Below, piece after piece: positions 36,236 through 48,371 of a stretch of 64,000 bases of DNA. Position numbers and translations under genes: made by a program. The notes below the pieces were generated by a model, which saw only the letters and a list, made by a program, of their open reading frames with translations, made no database searches and was not told the DNA's origin. Origin of the DNA: Isoetes taiwanensis (taxonomy: Eukaryota > Streptophyta > Lycopodiopsida > Isoetales > Isoetaceae). The stretch's first letter is position 1; every line of letters begins with the position of its first letter. The stretch spans positions 6,534,323-6,598,322 of the forward strand of contig JAJEKV010000060.1 in NCBI GenBank assembly GCA_021234155.1, given 5' to 3'.

Positions 36236-36586
36236 ATGCAATCAGAGTTTGATGCTTTCCATAGATCCGATGAAGATCATCAAATAAAACAACAAAAACC
36301 ATCTAAAACTATCTCGACTACTATAGCTAAAGCTTTGATGAGCGATGAGCAGCTTTTAAGGGTTCCAAAGCCAGCTATGGCCGCGGACGCTATCAAAATG
36401 TCTTTCAGGACAAAAGCAACAAAGCAATGGGACGGATTGTTGTTATCTTTCACGAATGGTCGCGATCAATGCCTCGGTGATGGAATCCAAGAAGCCAATC
36501 TTCCCAACAATATAGAAACAGGGTCTTTTTTTTTGCTGGCGTGCATTTTAATGCTGTCACTTGGCACTGCCTACATCACGGAATAG
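36236..36586 (+). CDS. Unrecognised short ORF, recurring block
   Basis: A 116-residue frame whose middle (SDEQLLRVPKPAMAADAI, then MSFRTKATKQWDGLLLSF) recurs almost unchanged at about 47290-47440 and 51060-51215, with different sequence on both sides. A trace of it is at 32670-32700. Conservation of the frame across copies suggests it was once coding, either an exon carried by repeats or part of an unknown element. The last 20 residues here are hydrophobic and are absent from the other copies. I do not recognise a domain. It is as likely to be a captured exon fragment as a gene. Confidence 0.4.
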   Translation: MQSEFDAFHRSDEDHQIKQQKPSKTISTTIAKALMSDEQLLRVPKPAMAADAIKMSFRTKATKQWDGLLLSFTNGRDQCLGDGIQEANLPNNIETGSFFLLACILMLSLGTAYITE

Positions 36587-37790
36587 AAATTGGGTATCCT
36601 AATTCCGCTCAACAGGTTTTGCCAGTTAATGTGCTTTTCTTAGTTCTTATTCCTTAACTACAGATGTATCATATAGATCAGAAACATGAAATCATACACG
36701 AATTAAATCAGAATACAGGCATGATCATAGTTTTCTCATTGTTTGAGTCTATTCGAGCTCTTCTAATTCCAGTTCTTCAACCAGATCAAAACACATATTA
36801 AAAAGGACTCAGGCGTTCTGCAAACAATTGTGTTCAATACTAGAATCGATTTACAGAGACTGGTTTTTTTGGACGTACTTGAGAAAAAGATTGACAGAGC
36901 ACTTCGTCTCATTTCCATCTGTGAATACCTGTACTATACGATGAGCACAAAATGTATACCCTATTCTTGTTCCATAAGTCTTCAGACTTGCTAACAAGCA
37001 TCAGGTTGGAGTGGAAACCAACCTGACAGCGCCCAGTAGCTTCAAGATTCTTTGGAACCAAAGGAAAAATGTGAGAACCTCAAAAGGATAGAGAACCCAA
37101 ACTTAAGCTCTCAAGCTTAGGAAAAAATCAGTGAAGTTGTTGGATAGATAGATAAAACCCCTTCCAAAGCTCTAAGAGCAGCTCGGAGCCCTCTGTATCC
37201 TACAAAAAGAGCAAAATCAGTAATAAGGCCAGACCAGAGCAAGATTGAAGAAGTTTCACATCTTGGAAGAAGTTTCAAGCTTACAATCGTGTTTCTTCAG
37301 CAAAAATAAGAGAAACAAGGTGCTGCGCACGGAGGGTTGCCCTCCATGGCCCGAGGGTGAAGTGGCTTAAATCATAATTCAGAGTCATATTTTCACAATC
37401 AATCAAAATTGCTACTTCAAAACAATACAATGCTTGCTACCATGATTTTATGAAAATTGGCCTGAAGAAATCTCCGGTCCTCGACATGGAACAAGGATCG
37501 CAAAAGCATAAGGACTGATAATATGTGCACTAAATTTCGATGGGTTTGCACAGCGGAGCTTTGCATTTAGCATATCTATGCTTAAAAAGCTTTGCACATT
37601 ATAGTTTGATCTTTTGGTTGTCTCAAATTGCTAGTGAGACAAAAAAGGAGGGGTTGGGGGTGCAAAAGGACTTGGGAACTGTCAATTGTTTTGCATGTCA
37701 ATTTTGTTCAGGACATGGAAGAACTCGATCTTATAAATTAAAGAAGGTTGCTAAGAATTTAATAGCATGAAATGGAAATTGCAAGCAAAG
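36587..37790. other. Spacer without recognisable gene
   Basis: No supported gene. The ORF at 37540-37770 is short, has no known domain and no promoter signal that I can see. Confidence 0.4.
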
Positions 37791-37795
37791 TAAAG

Positions 37796-38812
37796 CTACT
37801 TAAAAATGCAAAGGCATGTCTTTTGTTGCTCAATAGTTATGGGTCGAGTTCTGAGCCTAGGCCTATTGAAGGCAATGATTTGGAGTCCGTGGTTCAGCTC
37901 GAACTTGCATTTACCCTGGCTCTTCAATATCCTTTGGCGCAATGATCGAGGATCTGTCTTTGTTGTAGCCAATGCTCTATTATTGTCAAGAAATGCTCCT
38001 GGCAAGAAATGCTCCTATACATGTAGCGTCTTGGACGTAGTGTCAATGTCACCGAACATTGTTAACTCTTTCGTCATGTTGTCGTTGCCACACATCTCGT
38101 AGACACTGTCCGACACTACCTTGTTGCAAGCATTGCATATCTTCACGACCTTGTTGTCGCCAGTTATGTTCAATCTCAATGTGTTGAGACCTGCACTTCC
38201 AAGAATATTTGATTAGTGGAAAGCCGTATCAAAAAAGGTGACAAGCAAGAGCAATTTTGGCTTAGTTTTAGGAGCAGAAGATATGCCTTGGTATTGTCTA
38301 GGACGTGTGCTACGAAGACTTCTTTTGTGAGTGCCACCACTACGTCATCATTTGGTAACTATAATTCATCCATGGCAATAAGGAAAGCAGGACTTTAGGC
38401 CCTTCAATGGATGCCACCTCGGTGTTCCTTAGAATCTCTATGGTGTTCACACAATCTTCGAACTCATACAACGGATTTATCTTCCTTACATCAAAATTAC
38501 ATATGGAGACCCAAAAGCCTGATCTCAACACGGTTTGCAATTCCACGCCCCCTTCATCGTCTGCAGTTACCGTGATTGTGTGCATTGCATGCTCATCCAC
38601 GACGTCCACATTTAACGCCCTGTAACTTTTGGATGTTGCTCGTAATAGATTCCCATATTGGATGAGAACGGCACATGTATCTTGCTTCCAAGAGTAACGA
38701 ACAAACAAGTTGATTTCTGGATTATTCTTGTTGACTTCGGATTGGGCATGTCAACAGAATCCCCGATTGCCGCACGCTTGGTGCCACTGGATGATGCCAT
38801 CTGCACTGTCAC
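37796..38812 (-). pseudogene. Unrecognised minus-strand gene remnant
   Basis: From 38797 down, a frame starts MASSSGTKRAAIGDSVD and continues to about 38612. A frame change near 38640 then leads into a longer open stretch to 38340 that contains VVDEHAMHTITVTADDEGGVELQ and EFEDCVNTIEILRNTEV in spaced order. Further down (about 38150-38040) the minus strand reads KICNACNKVVSDSVYEMCG, a possible two-Cys-pair zinc motif. The pieces look like one protein of at least 250 residues broken by indels or introns. The Cys motif resembles those of single-strand-binding OB-fold proteins, but this is weak and I give no name. Confidence 0.45.
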
Positions 38813-38847
38813 ACTAGTTAATGGGATTCAAAAGGAACGACAAGCAA

Positions 38848-38902
38848 TGGAGGTTAATGACGACAATCAATGGAGGTTAATGACGACAATCAATGGAGGT
38901 TT
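38848..38902. repeat. 23 bp tandem repeat, 2.4 copies
   Basis: The unit caatggaggttaatgacgacaat lies just upstream of the minus-strand ORF start. Confidence 0.9.
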
Positions 38903-39119
38903 ACTTGTTGATGTTTGGAAGGCTCGCTCCTCCACCATTTTTATATATGGCAAAAAAGGGTTTTCTGCATTTTTGGATCATAAAGGCACCTTTTCGTAAA
39001 ATGCAAAGTATTGGGTATGACATTATCATCTGTAAATTTCTAACAAGGGGTGCATGCGTTGTCCTTTGTTGTCAAGAAGAGAAAGATGGTCCAAGACCCA
39101 TCTCTCATTGCTTATAAGT

Positions 39120-40100
39120 TGCTTATTGAAGAGCATTTCTGATTTGCCTCTTGAAAACCAAAGGACCTACCATTTGTTTTCCTGTAATAACTCTATTGCT
39201 AGTTTATCATCTGCATTAAATTCCTACACTTGGTTGGCTTTATATCTAGCTCTCTTGCACGTTTTGGCGTGATCCTCAATATTCCGAAACCTAATCAAAT
39301 CACGTATTTGCTACGGCATAACCAAAGCATCATCTATTGTGCTTGTCAACAAATGATACTATTAAATCCAGAGCCCTTTCACCGAATTCCCTATATTTTG
39401 AAAGCTAAGACGACAAAGCTGGTATTCGCACAAGCAAAGTCAACGCATTGTTTCTCACTAGCTAATGATTTGCATTAGAAGTTTTTTAGCTTGGTTTGCA
39501 ATGCACTAGGTTTAGCTTGGATTAATATATTTCCTTTTTATGATCCTCTATATTTGAATCCTCCCATGTCTACTATTTTATACCTTAAAGTTATAGTAAA
39601 CAAAGCAAATGTCTGCACTAACATCACTAAAACGCCCTTTATTTGTTTTTCAAGTCATTTGAGTATAGTGAGTCTTGTTTAGAATTTTTAGACTGCATCA
39701 GAGCTAGAGCCAGGCCATATATGACTTTGAACCATAGCCTATCTCATAGTTACATTTCCATGGCATAGTATATTCTATGCAAGTTAGGCTACTTGCAGTT
39801 GACGACAAAATCTTGCTAAAATCATTGAACTACATTATTCTTAGCATCTACATATAATGCGCGCAATGTTTCCAGACAAGTTACGCAGAAATGAAGAGTC
39901 GCAAAGACGACGCAGCTGACTTCTTTTTTGAAGGGTTGTTCAACCAAAGATAACAAGCAACTCGTAAAGATCCGATAAATAAGGTTTTAATGAGCCGTGC
40001 ATACCATTCTCGTGTCCTAAGGTTTCACCGACGAGTGCCAACCGGGAATATCGTGAAAACAACTCGCGAAAAGAATGAACATGGCCGTCTGGACCTTTTT
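39120..40100. other. Spacer without recognisable gene
   Basis: I see no supported gene. Short frames only, and moderate AT content. Confidence 0.4.
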
Positions 40101-40109
40101 CGGGTAAAG

Positions 40110-41850
40110 ATTTCCTCTATAGCAGGTTGACATAGTGCGTGACTATACTTCCCTCTTCAGTAGAAGGAAAATTTGCTTTTTCGACTTTTAAAACCCAAAA
40201 CCAAATGGCTTGAGAAATATCTCTTATCCTTTTGTTCAAGTATCCGGACGCTATTCTTAATGTCTTTTGGAGCATAGTATCCAAGCTCTCCCTATCAATG
40301 TCTGTGCCTTTAGGATATTCTTTGCCTTTCAATATCTTACTACGCATAACATTTTCTAATTTAGAATCAAGAGGATTCTTGCCGCCACGTAGAGCATGAA
40401 TTAATGAAAGCCTGAAGAAGAGATGGAAGAACAATCAACACAAGAGTGTTACGAGTTTTTGCAAGAATTTTTATAAAAGCCCAAGAACGCGGAGCTTAAA
40501 TACTGATAGTTGAACATGAATCCCAGTTTTACTTTCTAAACCCTTCTTTCTTTCTTTAAAGATTTTTGCAAGATGAGAATCAAGTTTAAACATGGCTTCA
40601 TCATCTAAATCAGAAAGCTCCAAATCTCATCGAGCTATCCGCCCCATTGTTGCCCGACATCTTGAACCATGGTTTGTTTTGTTTTGCACATTCCCTTCAT
40701 AGTATGCATCAGATTGCATTTTGACCACTTTTCCTTTGTCTCATCCCTCGAATCGTCCTCTACAGTTTCATCATTGACATCCTTGTCGGGTTCACCATCC
40801 TCATCACCCTCATCCATTTCACCATCTTCATCCGCACTTTAGTCTTCAAAGCCAAATAAATCATCATCATTGTTGTCATCAACTAAATTATTTTCATCGC
40901 CCGGATTTATGTCTTGATCTCGCCAACTTCTTTTCTAACAACTTGCAACATTCTATTCAAACCAGATGGAGTTATATCATTGCAGTATACTTTAACCAGC
41001 TGCACAAACATCTAGTAACCATGTCAGTATAATATAGAAAAACGAATTTGCAACAATGTTGTGTCATTACCTCTTCACCGCCGTCCGGACAAAAGTGTGG
41101 ATGAACTTGCTAATAATGAAAGAACCACGTCTAGCACCACGTCATTTATATCTGGACTTCCATCAGGGGATTCCTCCATTTCAATTGCAAAATCAATTTG
41201 TTGCCCAAATGCTTTCAACATATCAAAAGCTCCATAGACATTTTCAGAATCGTATTCGGGTTCCAACCATGCTTCATACATCAATTGTGTTAACAGAGAG
41301 CGTATTGCCTGCAATCTTTTAAGATGTCTTCATTCTTTCCCATATCAATGTGCAGCAATTGCAAGGTTAAATCACTACCTCGATGTGTTCATCAGTTATG
41401 TTCTTGAGATAGCTTTGAAGAAACTTACAAGAGAAGAAATCTTAGAGACTGCAGATTGCATTAAAATAATGGTAGAATCCTCGCCCCGATGTAGTTCGAT
41501 AAGTGGAATTAGGATTGATTCCAGTGTATGCACATCAAACGAACAACTAGACAGAATTAGAATCCTTCTTAGTAACACTTTCACTATAGTCACTTTTGGA
41601 ACTGAACCAAATGACAGTTGACTACACTTCTGCAAATAGGCAATTACAGGGATAAGCTGCTTATCACCATTGGAAGCCCATTTGCATAAATCTGCAACAA
41701 ATTGTTGTGCAGACTTATAAGCACTAAGATGATGCACTCTTGCATGTTCTTGTTCTGATTTTCTTCGTCAAGCCATTTTTGCTGCCAAGATGGAGTACTA
41801 CATATTATTCCCTGTATCTGCTGAGTTCTTTCATTTTGAATCTTCATAAA
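40110..41850 (-). pseudogene. DNA polymerase V / MYBBP1A-like, C-terminal exons
   Basis: Proteins of this family are nucleolar HEAT-repeat proteins needed for ribosomal RNA synthesis; despite the name they are not known to replicate DNA. On the minus strand, successive exon-like blocks match its order: 41737-41396 (helical repeats), 41314-41070 (EESPDGSPDINDVVLDVVLSLLA, a family hallmark), about 41005-40590 (LVKVYCNDITPSGLNRML, then a long acidic stretch, then DLDDEAMFKLDSHLAKIFKERKK) and 40434-40117 (KGKEYPKG, then the LxxTLRIASGYLNKR helix). A GTAATG donor (about 41069) and a TTTGTGCAG acceptor (about 41003) fit. Stops near 40970, 40842 and 40117 interrupt it. It may be a 5'-truncated pseudogene, or a gene damaged by sequence errors at CAG/CTG sites. 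Confidence 0.7.
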
Positions 41851-42189
41851 GACATGGTGACCCGCCAGCTTTTGTCATCTCCCTAGTTTGGCCACTATAG
41901 TGATTATTGGTCTGTTGGGATTGAATCTTGTGAGGCATGGCTTTTCACTAGTCCCAGGACACTTCTGGTTGGGACTGGTTAGCTTCACGCATATGCAAGG
42001 AAGATCCGCATTCTCATTGTTTTCGAATTAGTTTACCTTCTCATAAATCACAATCATCCCCCATACATCTTGGTTTCTACTATTGGCACATCATCGACTC
42101 GCTAGGTGCAAAGATATATGTCCGACAAAGAATATATATGGGACAGCAAGATTATCCGGGTTCAATGTTAAAAGATGTCCCGCAAGCAT

Positions 42190-43440
42190 TCTTACCATGT
42201 TCTATTGAGGTATAATTTGCATGAACCGAAAGGGGCCTTCCATGTCGTTATGTTGGCCCGAAATGGCATATTGTTGATGAAGGCCACTGCACCATCCATC
42301 CATCCTACCCTTCCAAGGAGGTCAATGATACAATTATAATGTTCTACTATTGGAGTGATGTACTTCCTGTCATAAGAACGAAGCAATGCAACCCACCATT
42401 GCCCATGCCATCATGGCTACATGCTGAGAGGATACTCCCAAAAGTCACTTCATCAGGTCTAATACCTTCCACCTGCATGTCCTGAAACATCTGAATGGCA
42501 TGCTTACCTAGACCATACTGGGCATATGCTGAGATCATTGCATATATGAAATTACAGTCTGTTGAGGTACCTGTTTAAATAGGTGGAAAGCTTTTTCCAG
42601 ATGCCCCTGCTGTGCATATGCACTAACCATGGCTGTCCAAGAAATCATGTCTCTGTCCATGATACTACATTCCGCTTTGGCATTATTTCAAATAGAGCCA
42701 ATGCCTCTTGAAGATGTCCATGTTGGCTATATGCTGCAATCATGGCATTCCATGAAACAACATCCCGCTCTGGCATATGTTCAAACAGTTGGCAAGATTC
42801 TCTCAAGTTTCCCTGTTGAGCATATGCTGCGAGTATGCTATTCCATGATACTAAGTTCCTCTCAGGCATTTGGTTAAAAGCATTAACAGCCGCTTTGACA
42901 TTCCCCTGCCTAATATAACCTGCAATGATGCAATTCCAGGAGACCATGTCCCTATGTGGCATTTGCTCAAAAAGCTGGAAGGCTTCTTCATGTTGCCCAT
43001 GATGGATATATGCTGCAATCATAGAATTCCAGGAAACCACACTACGTTGAGGCATTTTTTGAAACAGAGCACCATTGGCGTCACCACCACCGGCTATATG
43101 CAGCAATCATGGTATTCCATGTGACCACGTTCCTTTGAGGCATTCGTGCAAATAGTTCATTCAAGGCGTCCCGTAATCTACCTTTTTGGACATAACTACC
43201 AATCATAATATTCCAAGAAAAACAATTCCGATAATTCATGTTGTCAAACATTGCCCCGCTTCTGTAAAGCTCCACATTTACCATACATCCGAACAAGCAA
43301 ATTCCCGGAAAAAACATTGCTCTAGCCCATTTTCAACTAAATGAAAGTGAATCCGCTTACCTTCCCATAGAGTTCTGGGCAGAGCACCTCTCCATTTTCC
43401 AACTCCAGAAACAGCACGCTTCATGAATGCAACTCTAACA
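42190..43440 (-). pseudogene. PLS-class pentatricopeptide repeat protein (broken)
   Basis: PPR proteins bind organelle RNA, one base per repeat; the PLS class usually takes part in C-to-U editing. The minus strand from about 43317 to 42645 encodes at least six repeats of the form MPxRxVVSWNxMIAAYxxxGxxxEAxxLFExMP. A stop at about 42640 and frame changes follow, after which 42538-42347 (MQVEGIRPDEVTFGSILSACSH) and 42386-42192 (VEHYNCIIDLLGR) give the family's C-terminal repeats in order. An E/DYW editing domain is not seen before the repeat ends near 42190. The start is also lost: upstream frames near 43330-43440 only hint at another repeat. The repeat style resembles fern and lycophyte members. 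Confidence 0.85.
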
Positions 43441-44300
43441 CTATTTAATGCAGATCCTGATGTGCCTTGTTCTTCCTCATCTTCTAGACCAGAACAGCAT
43501 CCAGGTTTTGAAGAAACACCATATTTTGCTTCTAGCTCAATGGCTCACGGTTTTGCCAGACCTTCAATTTTGTTTGCTTTCTTTATGGCTTAATTTAGAC
43601 CTTCAATCTTTGCTTCCTTGCTTTATCCATGATGCAAGCCGCTTGTACTCAGAACTCCAGTGATAAAGGAAAAACTCTACGATTTTCTTCCTAGCATATC
43701 TTCATCAAAGGTTCAGCGACGTCCGGCTACCGGTTACACGGGTAAGAAGATCACCGAGAGTGGAACGAAACTTTGATGCCCCCCAGAGGAGTTCCTGCTT
43801 ACTGAGTTCCTCTATCTGCTGCTCTTTCTTTTCTGCAACACCCCTTTGTCGAAATTGCTTGCTGCTATATCTTCTCAAAGATAGAAAAGGAGTGCAAGGG
43901 AGCCAGAAGATGGAATATAAAAAGTGAAAGGAATAGCTTCAATCTACCTCGCCAGTTAGCCGGTTCAAAAATCCGCGATCGATAACGCAGCTGACCGCCA
44001 GTTTACAGGGAAGAACAGGTTTTTAGCAGTCATCGGCATATCCTAGGTATATTCCAATATATACCTAGAATATGCTAAAAACCCATATAAACAAGGGTTT
44101 GCCCCCCTAGGGGCAACCCAAAAAGAGTAAAATCCTAAGGCAAGTTCATCAAATATGAGCAACTAGCAAAACAAGAGAAAGAACAGGGATGGCGTTCCAT
44201 TGACGCCATAGTCGGAGCTGCCCTGTGACGACATACCCAGAGGTGCCTTGTGTGACAGGGGAAAGGGAAAACAAAAAAAAAAAACTCCCCTGTTTCTATA
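43441..44300. other. Spacer with two small hairpins
   Basis: No gene is supported. catatcctaggtata pairs imperfectly with tatatacctagaatatg (44036-44075), and gggtttgcccc pairs with ggggcaaccc (44096-44121). Confidence 0.5.
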
Positions 44301-44301
44301 T

Positions 44302-44421
44302 TATAGGGGAACGCTAATTGGTCCCCCTTTCTGGTGGGCTGGTGACCCGCTCCCGCCTACCGCCGATCGCGGGACCCCAACGTCCACACTGGAAAGGGGT
44401 CCCAATTAGCGTTCTCCTATA
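44302..44421. mobile_element. Small MITE-like inverted repeat (120 bp)
   Basis: Ends tataggggaacgctaattgg and ccaattagcgttctcctata are inverted with one mismatch, and the inner parts (tccccctttc / gaaaggggtc) extend the stem to about 30 bp. A TA at each end fits a TA target duplication. No coding capacity. Confidence 0.75.
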
Positions 44422-44539
44422 CATCAATTATATATACGCAAGAATTTGTTGCGGCAGCCTTCGCCGCCGCTATTTTGTGTTTTTATAGTTTGTATGCTAG
44501 AAGATACTATGGAATTTTAAATTAATTATTAGATAAGAG

Positions 44540-44850
44540 GGCAAAAGAAGAAGTAGTGCATTTTTTTCACATTGGTGTTTCTACTCATAATTCTAGCATC
44601 TTAATAGTCATGGCTTAGTTGTTTTACAGTTGCAAGTTCAAGGATGACTATAGCACGTATTGTTACGAATGTTGTTTGGACTTCATGATTTTAGTATCAT
44701 TACTAGAAATGTAAGCCCAGCGATGCCAGTGAGTAGTTGTAGGCATGTGGAATGGGTGGATATAATACAATTTGTAAGTCGAATAAAAATTTATAAACAA
44801 AATCATGTTTGTACATGTAATGAAGTGCCAAGTTTAAAGCACAATTTTAT
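44540..44850. repeat. Dispersed repeat, copy 2
   Basis: It matches 32702-32990, with a 15-base insertion (gtgagtagttgtagg near 44728) relative to that copy. Confidence 0.75.
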
Positions 44851-45143
44851 TAAAATGAGAAATTTCGTGATTCCAACTAGGGATGAAATTGTTTTTAAGA
44901 CTTTTTTTAAGTGTTTTAGACGATAATGTGGCGCCATTTAGCATTTTTTCACACATATTTTGTCCAAATTTGGCGCCATTAATATGGGGGGGGGGGGCAG
45001 GGGAAACAAAAAAAAAAAAAAAAAAAAAAATACTGCAACTTAAGTTAGCAAGTTTTACCTATTTTACACGAAGAAGGGCATCATTAACTTCTAAAATTAA
45101 CAAATTTACACATCAAGAAAATTTGTTTATGAAGCTAAATTAT

Positions 45144-45207
45144 GAAATTTGTTGCTGAATTGAATCACTGCCATTGAAATTTGTTGCTGAATTGAATCAC
45201 TGCCATT
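45144..45207. repeat. Perfect 32 bp tandem duplication
   Basis: Two identical units beginning gaaatttgttgctgaattg lie back to back. Confidence 0.95.
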
Positions 45208-45528
45208 AATAGGATCACTAGTAATGGTTCCCAGCGTTGCTGGGCATACGTTGGAAGTCTGTAAATGTTTTGGGGCACAATGAGAAAAGCGTGAGTAATA
45301 ACGATGTCTAACGTTGTTGGGCTTTACTTGGAAACGTGTATATGAAACATAAGCATGCACCTACCGACTACACTGCACATACCTAAAACTGAAATGAACC
45401 TAAACCTTAAGTCTAGCATGGAATCTTAGTCGTGCTATGGCATCAAATTTTGACCACTGCATCACTTTGGTGAAGACACGTGCCGTCGAGCATTTTCTGA
45501 AAAAAAAAAAAAGGGGGTGAAACATAAG

Positions 45529-45662
45529 GAATTCTTTCTTTTATTCATTCATTCTAAGAAGATCCTATATGGAAGATGCGGCATGATCAAAATAGGAAAT
45601 TCTTTCTTTCAAATTCAGTCATTCTATGAAAATCCTATATGGATGATGCGGCATGATCATAT
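45529..45662. repeat. Tandem duplication of about 68 bp
   Basis: Two units share atcctatatgga and gatgcggcatgatca, with several substitutions between them. Confidence 0.85.
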
Positions 45663-47442
45663 AGTTGCATGTTTGTTGCGGCATACATAGTTTGTGTGTC
45701 AATGTTATCTTTTCATTTATGTAGGGTCATGTGTCAATGCCTTTGCCCAAATGTAGAGCATAGGCAGTTAGTTGTCTACGTTCAAAATACAGAGGAAATA
45801 ATATCCACCACTAAGGATGTCTTTTTATTTCAAGTCATTTTTCCATTTATGTTATGTAATATATATATTCCATGGAGACTTACAACACCTAGTAGTTGTT
45901 TATATGTATTTATATATCAGTTTTCAATTGTGAGTGAGGAAATTGTAAGGGAAATTTGCTCTCATATTATTTGGTATTACTTCAATAACTATTCATTTTT
46001 TATAAACTGGCTTTCTTGCATTTGACTACTGTGCATTCATCATTCTAAAACAGTTGAGATGATAGAAGAGGTAGGCATTGTAAGCTTCTTGTAAGCGTTT
46101 TTGCAAAGCATTGTGATGTGTGTGAATATACATAGCTAAGCATTAGTAATAACTTTGGATCAACTGCAGCTAGCATTTGAAGCCTCATTTCCAAGACACA
46201 AGAATTGAAGCCTCATTTCCAAGACACAAGCATTTTCTTCTACCGAACTACACTTCAATGTGATTTTGCAATACAAAAGCTATTTTAGTATATACAACAC
46301 TACACAGTTAAACAAAGATTGAGCCACTTGATTCTTCATATGAGTCTTTCAACTGTAACAAAGCTTCAAATCATAGATTGCTTGACCTGATATTGCACAA
46401 ATGCAGCATTTTCGAACTTATTTCCAAACAATTTTGAATCAATTTCCAGTTGCACACATAATTTTTGTACGCTCTATTCTATGTGCTTGCAGCGATGTAC
46501 ATGAATTCTTACATCACCTGTAAGAAGTAATAAGTTTAGAAAATGCATGAGGACTTACATAATGGTAAAGAACACCCAAGAGACCAAAGGTCAGTTATTT
46601 AATTCATGTCTGCAAGACTTCAGGTGCTTTGTATGGTCTTGAAAAATGCTGGGCGGCCCATTCCCGCAAGGTAATACATTATTAAAACCATGACATAATA
46701 GTGCAATCTAGCCTATGTCTTCCAAATCTTCCTATGTTCTCTTTAGTCCGAGCCAAGCACATAATTTGGTCATGTGCAAAAGACCATCCCACCCAGTGGA
46801 CCATTATGTTCAAAAGCATCAACATGAATATTGGGCCTTTCGCTACCTGAGCATGATATTCAAACATTGTAATGATAAGTCGGATCTGCAATTTTTAACC
46901 AGTCAATTACCTTTATCTTGCCTAACCTGACTTATTCAACCAACATAGATGGAAATTCATAAATCTATGCAGACATATTCTTCCCCGATGTCAATCTATG
47001 CAGACATATTCTTCCAAATATCCTTCTGTTTTGACAATTAAGGAGAAATCAAGGATACAATCTGACACATTGGCGTAATGCCATCTTGTAAAACCCTAGA
47101 TTGTCGGCAAGGTCTCATGTTTTTTTTCCTTACAATTTTTAAGGTTAAAGACGGTGAAGAAAAATACAAAGAATTGCCGGGGTTTGACGTTTTTCCATAC
47201 ATTCGGTAAAGATCATTAAATAAAATAACAAAACCGCCTAAAACTATCTCGACTACTATAGCTAAAGCTTTGATAAGTTTAACGAAAGCAGACTTTTAAG
47301 GGTTCCAAAGCCAGCTATGGCGGCGGACGCTATCAAAATGTCTTTCAGGACAAAAGCAACAAAGCAATGGGACGGATTGTTGTTATCTTTCACGAATGAT
47401 CGCGATCAATGCCTCGATGATGGAATCCTCGGTGATGAAATA

Positions 47443-48371
47443 GTATTTTACGTCCACTTGAGAATTAGTTGGTTACACAATTGGAGGCAATACGAGACAA
47501 TTGAACTGACCTGATGCCGGGATAATATCTTGTTCTAGCTCTAATTAGCTACTCTCAACTGGTTGATTAACTTAGGTAATGCATATACTATCTCTCTGCA
47601 ACTTAAGTAACATTCCACGTGAATCTAAGCAGACATCTCATCAAATGTGTTTACGTTTTACTTCATTATTGATCAAATGGCAAATACATTCTCTTTATTG
47701 AAAAAAAATGGTGCATGAAGCTTCATAGACAAAGTTGTATCACACTTTTACAATACATCTGCTTAGTAAGCAATGTCAGATGGAATGCTCTGCAATAACC
47801 TAGAGCATATATGCAAGCTAATGGAGAAGACAAGTCACTTCCACACTCATCACATCTCCACTCTCCTGCAACAAAAGAACTATCCATATTACTTGTCGTG
47901 GTAACACTATGGCACTGATCCTTAGCAGGGCGTCTTGTTAATTTTTAAAACCACATTTTGGAATGATTTGATAAGATTTATATTGGCATATCTAAGAAGC
48001 TTCTTAGCTTAAGAGTACTACTATTGACACCCAAGTTTTATGGTGAGAAGATGATTTGCTGGGGTTGTTTGAGTTTCCGTTGCAAGCCAGAATAAACTGT
48101 TGCATATCAATACATGGATTTGTATGACTAAAACTTTCTCATAAAAGATTTAGGAGATTGGAAATAGGAGGTTAGCATCTTTGTCTTGCCTTCGAATCGC
48201 TAGAACGTGAGTCTGAAAAGTGGCAAGTTCTATCTCCATAATTATCAACTTCTCCTTTCACCTCTTAGCTAAAAGAATTTTGCATTTGATAACAAATGTG
48301 CATATTTGACAAAGGCCAATCAAGTTTCCTATAAAGCTTAAAATATTCAGCATGAATATGTGTCTATTATA
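47443..48371 (+). repeat. Third copy of inverted-repeat arm segment
   Basis: It matches 30300-31510 without the right-arm insertion, and is repeated at 51225-52155. The left edge joins the PKPAMAADA block; the right edge is the LINE insertion point in tctattata. Confidence 0.8.

Larger units (their letters stand above)
44851..46522. other. AT-rich spacer with local duplications
   Basis: No supported gene. It contains a G12 run (44986-44997) and an A23 run (45008-45030), both prone to assembly error. It also contains perfect or near-perfect tandem duplications: 32 bp at 45144-45207, about 68 bp at 45529-45662 and 29 bp at about 46180-46237. Confidence 0.6.

Noticed and set aside
44986-45030. 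G12 and A23 runs as a retroposon tail
   Set aside because: No coding or element sequence ends here, and the two adjacent homopolymers are more likely slippage or assembly products.
46682-46930. Opposite-strand ORF pair repeated at 50473-50721
   Set aside because: It is identical in both 3.8 kb units only because of the recent duplication; it has no domain and overlaps itself on both strands.
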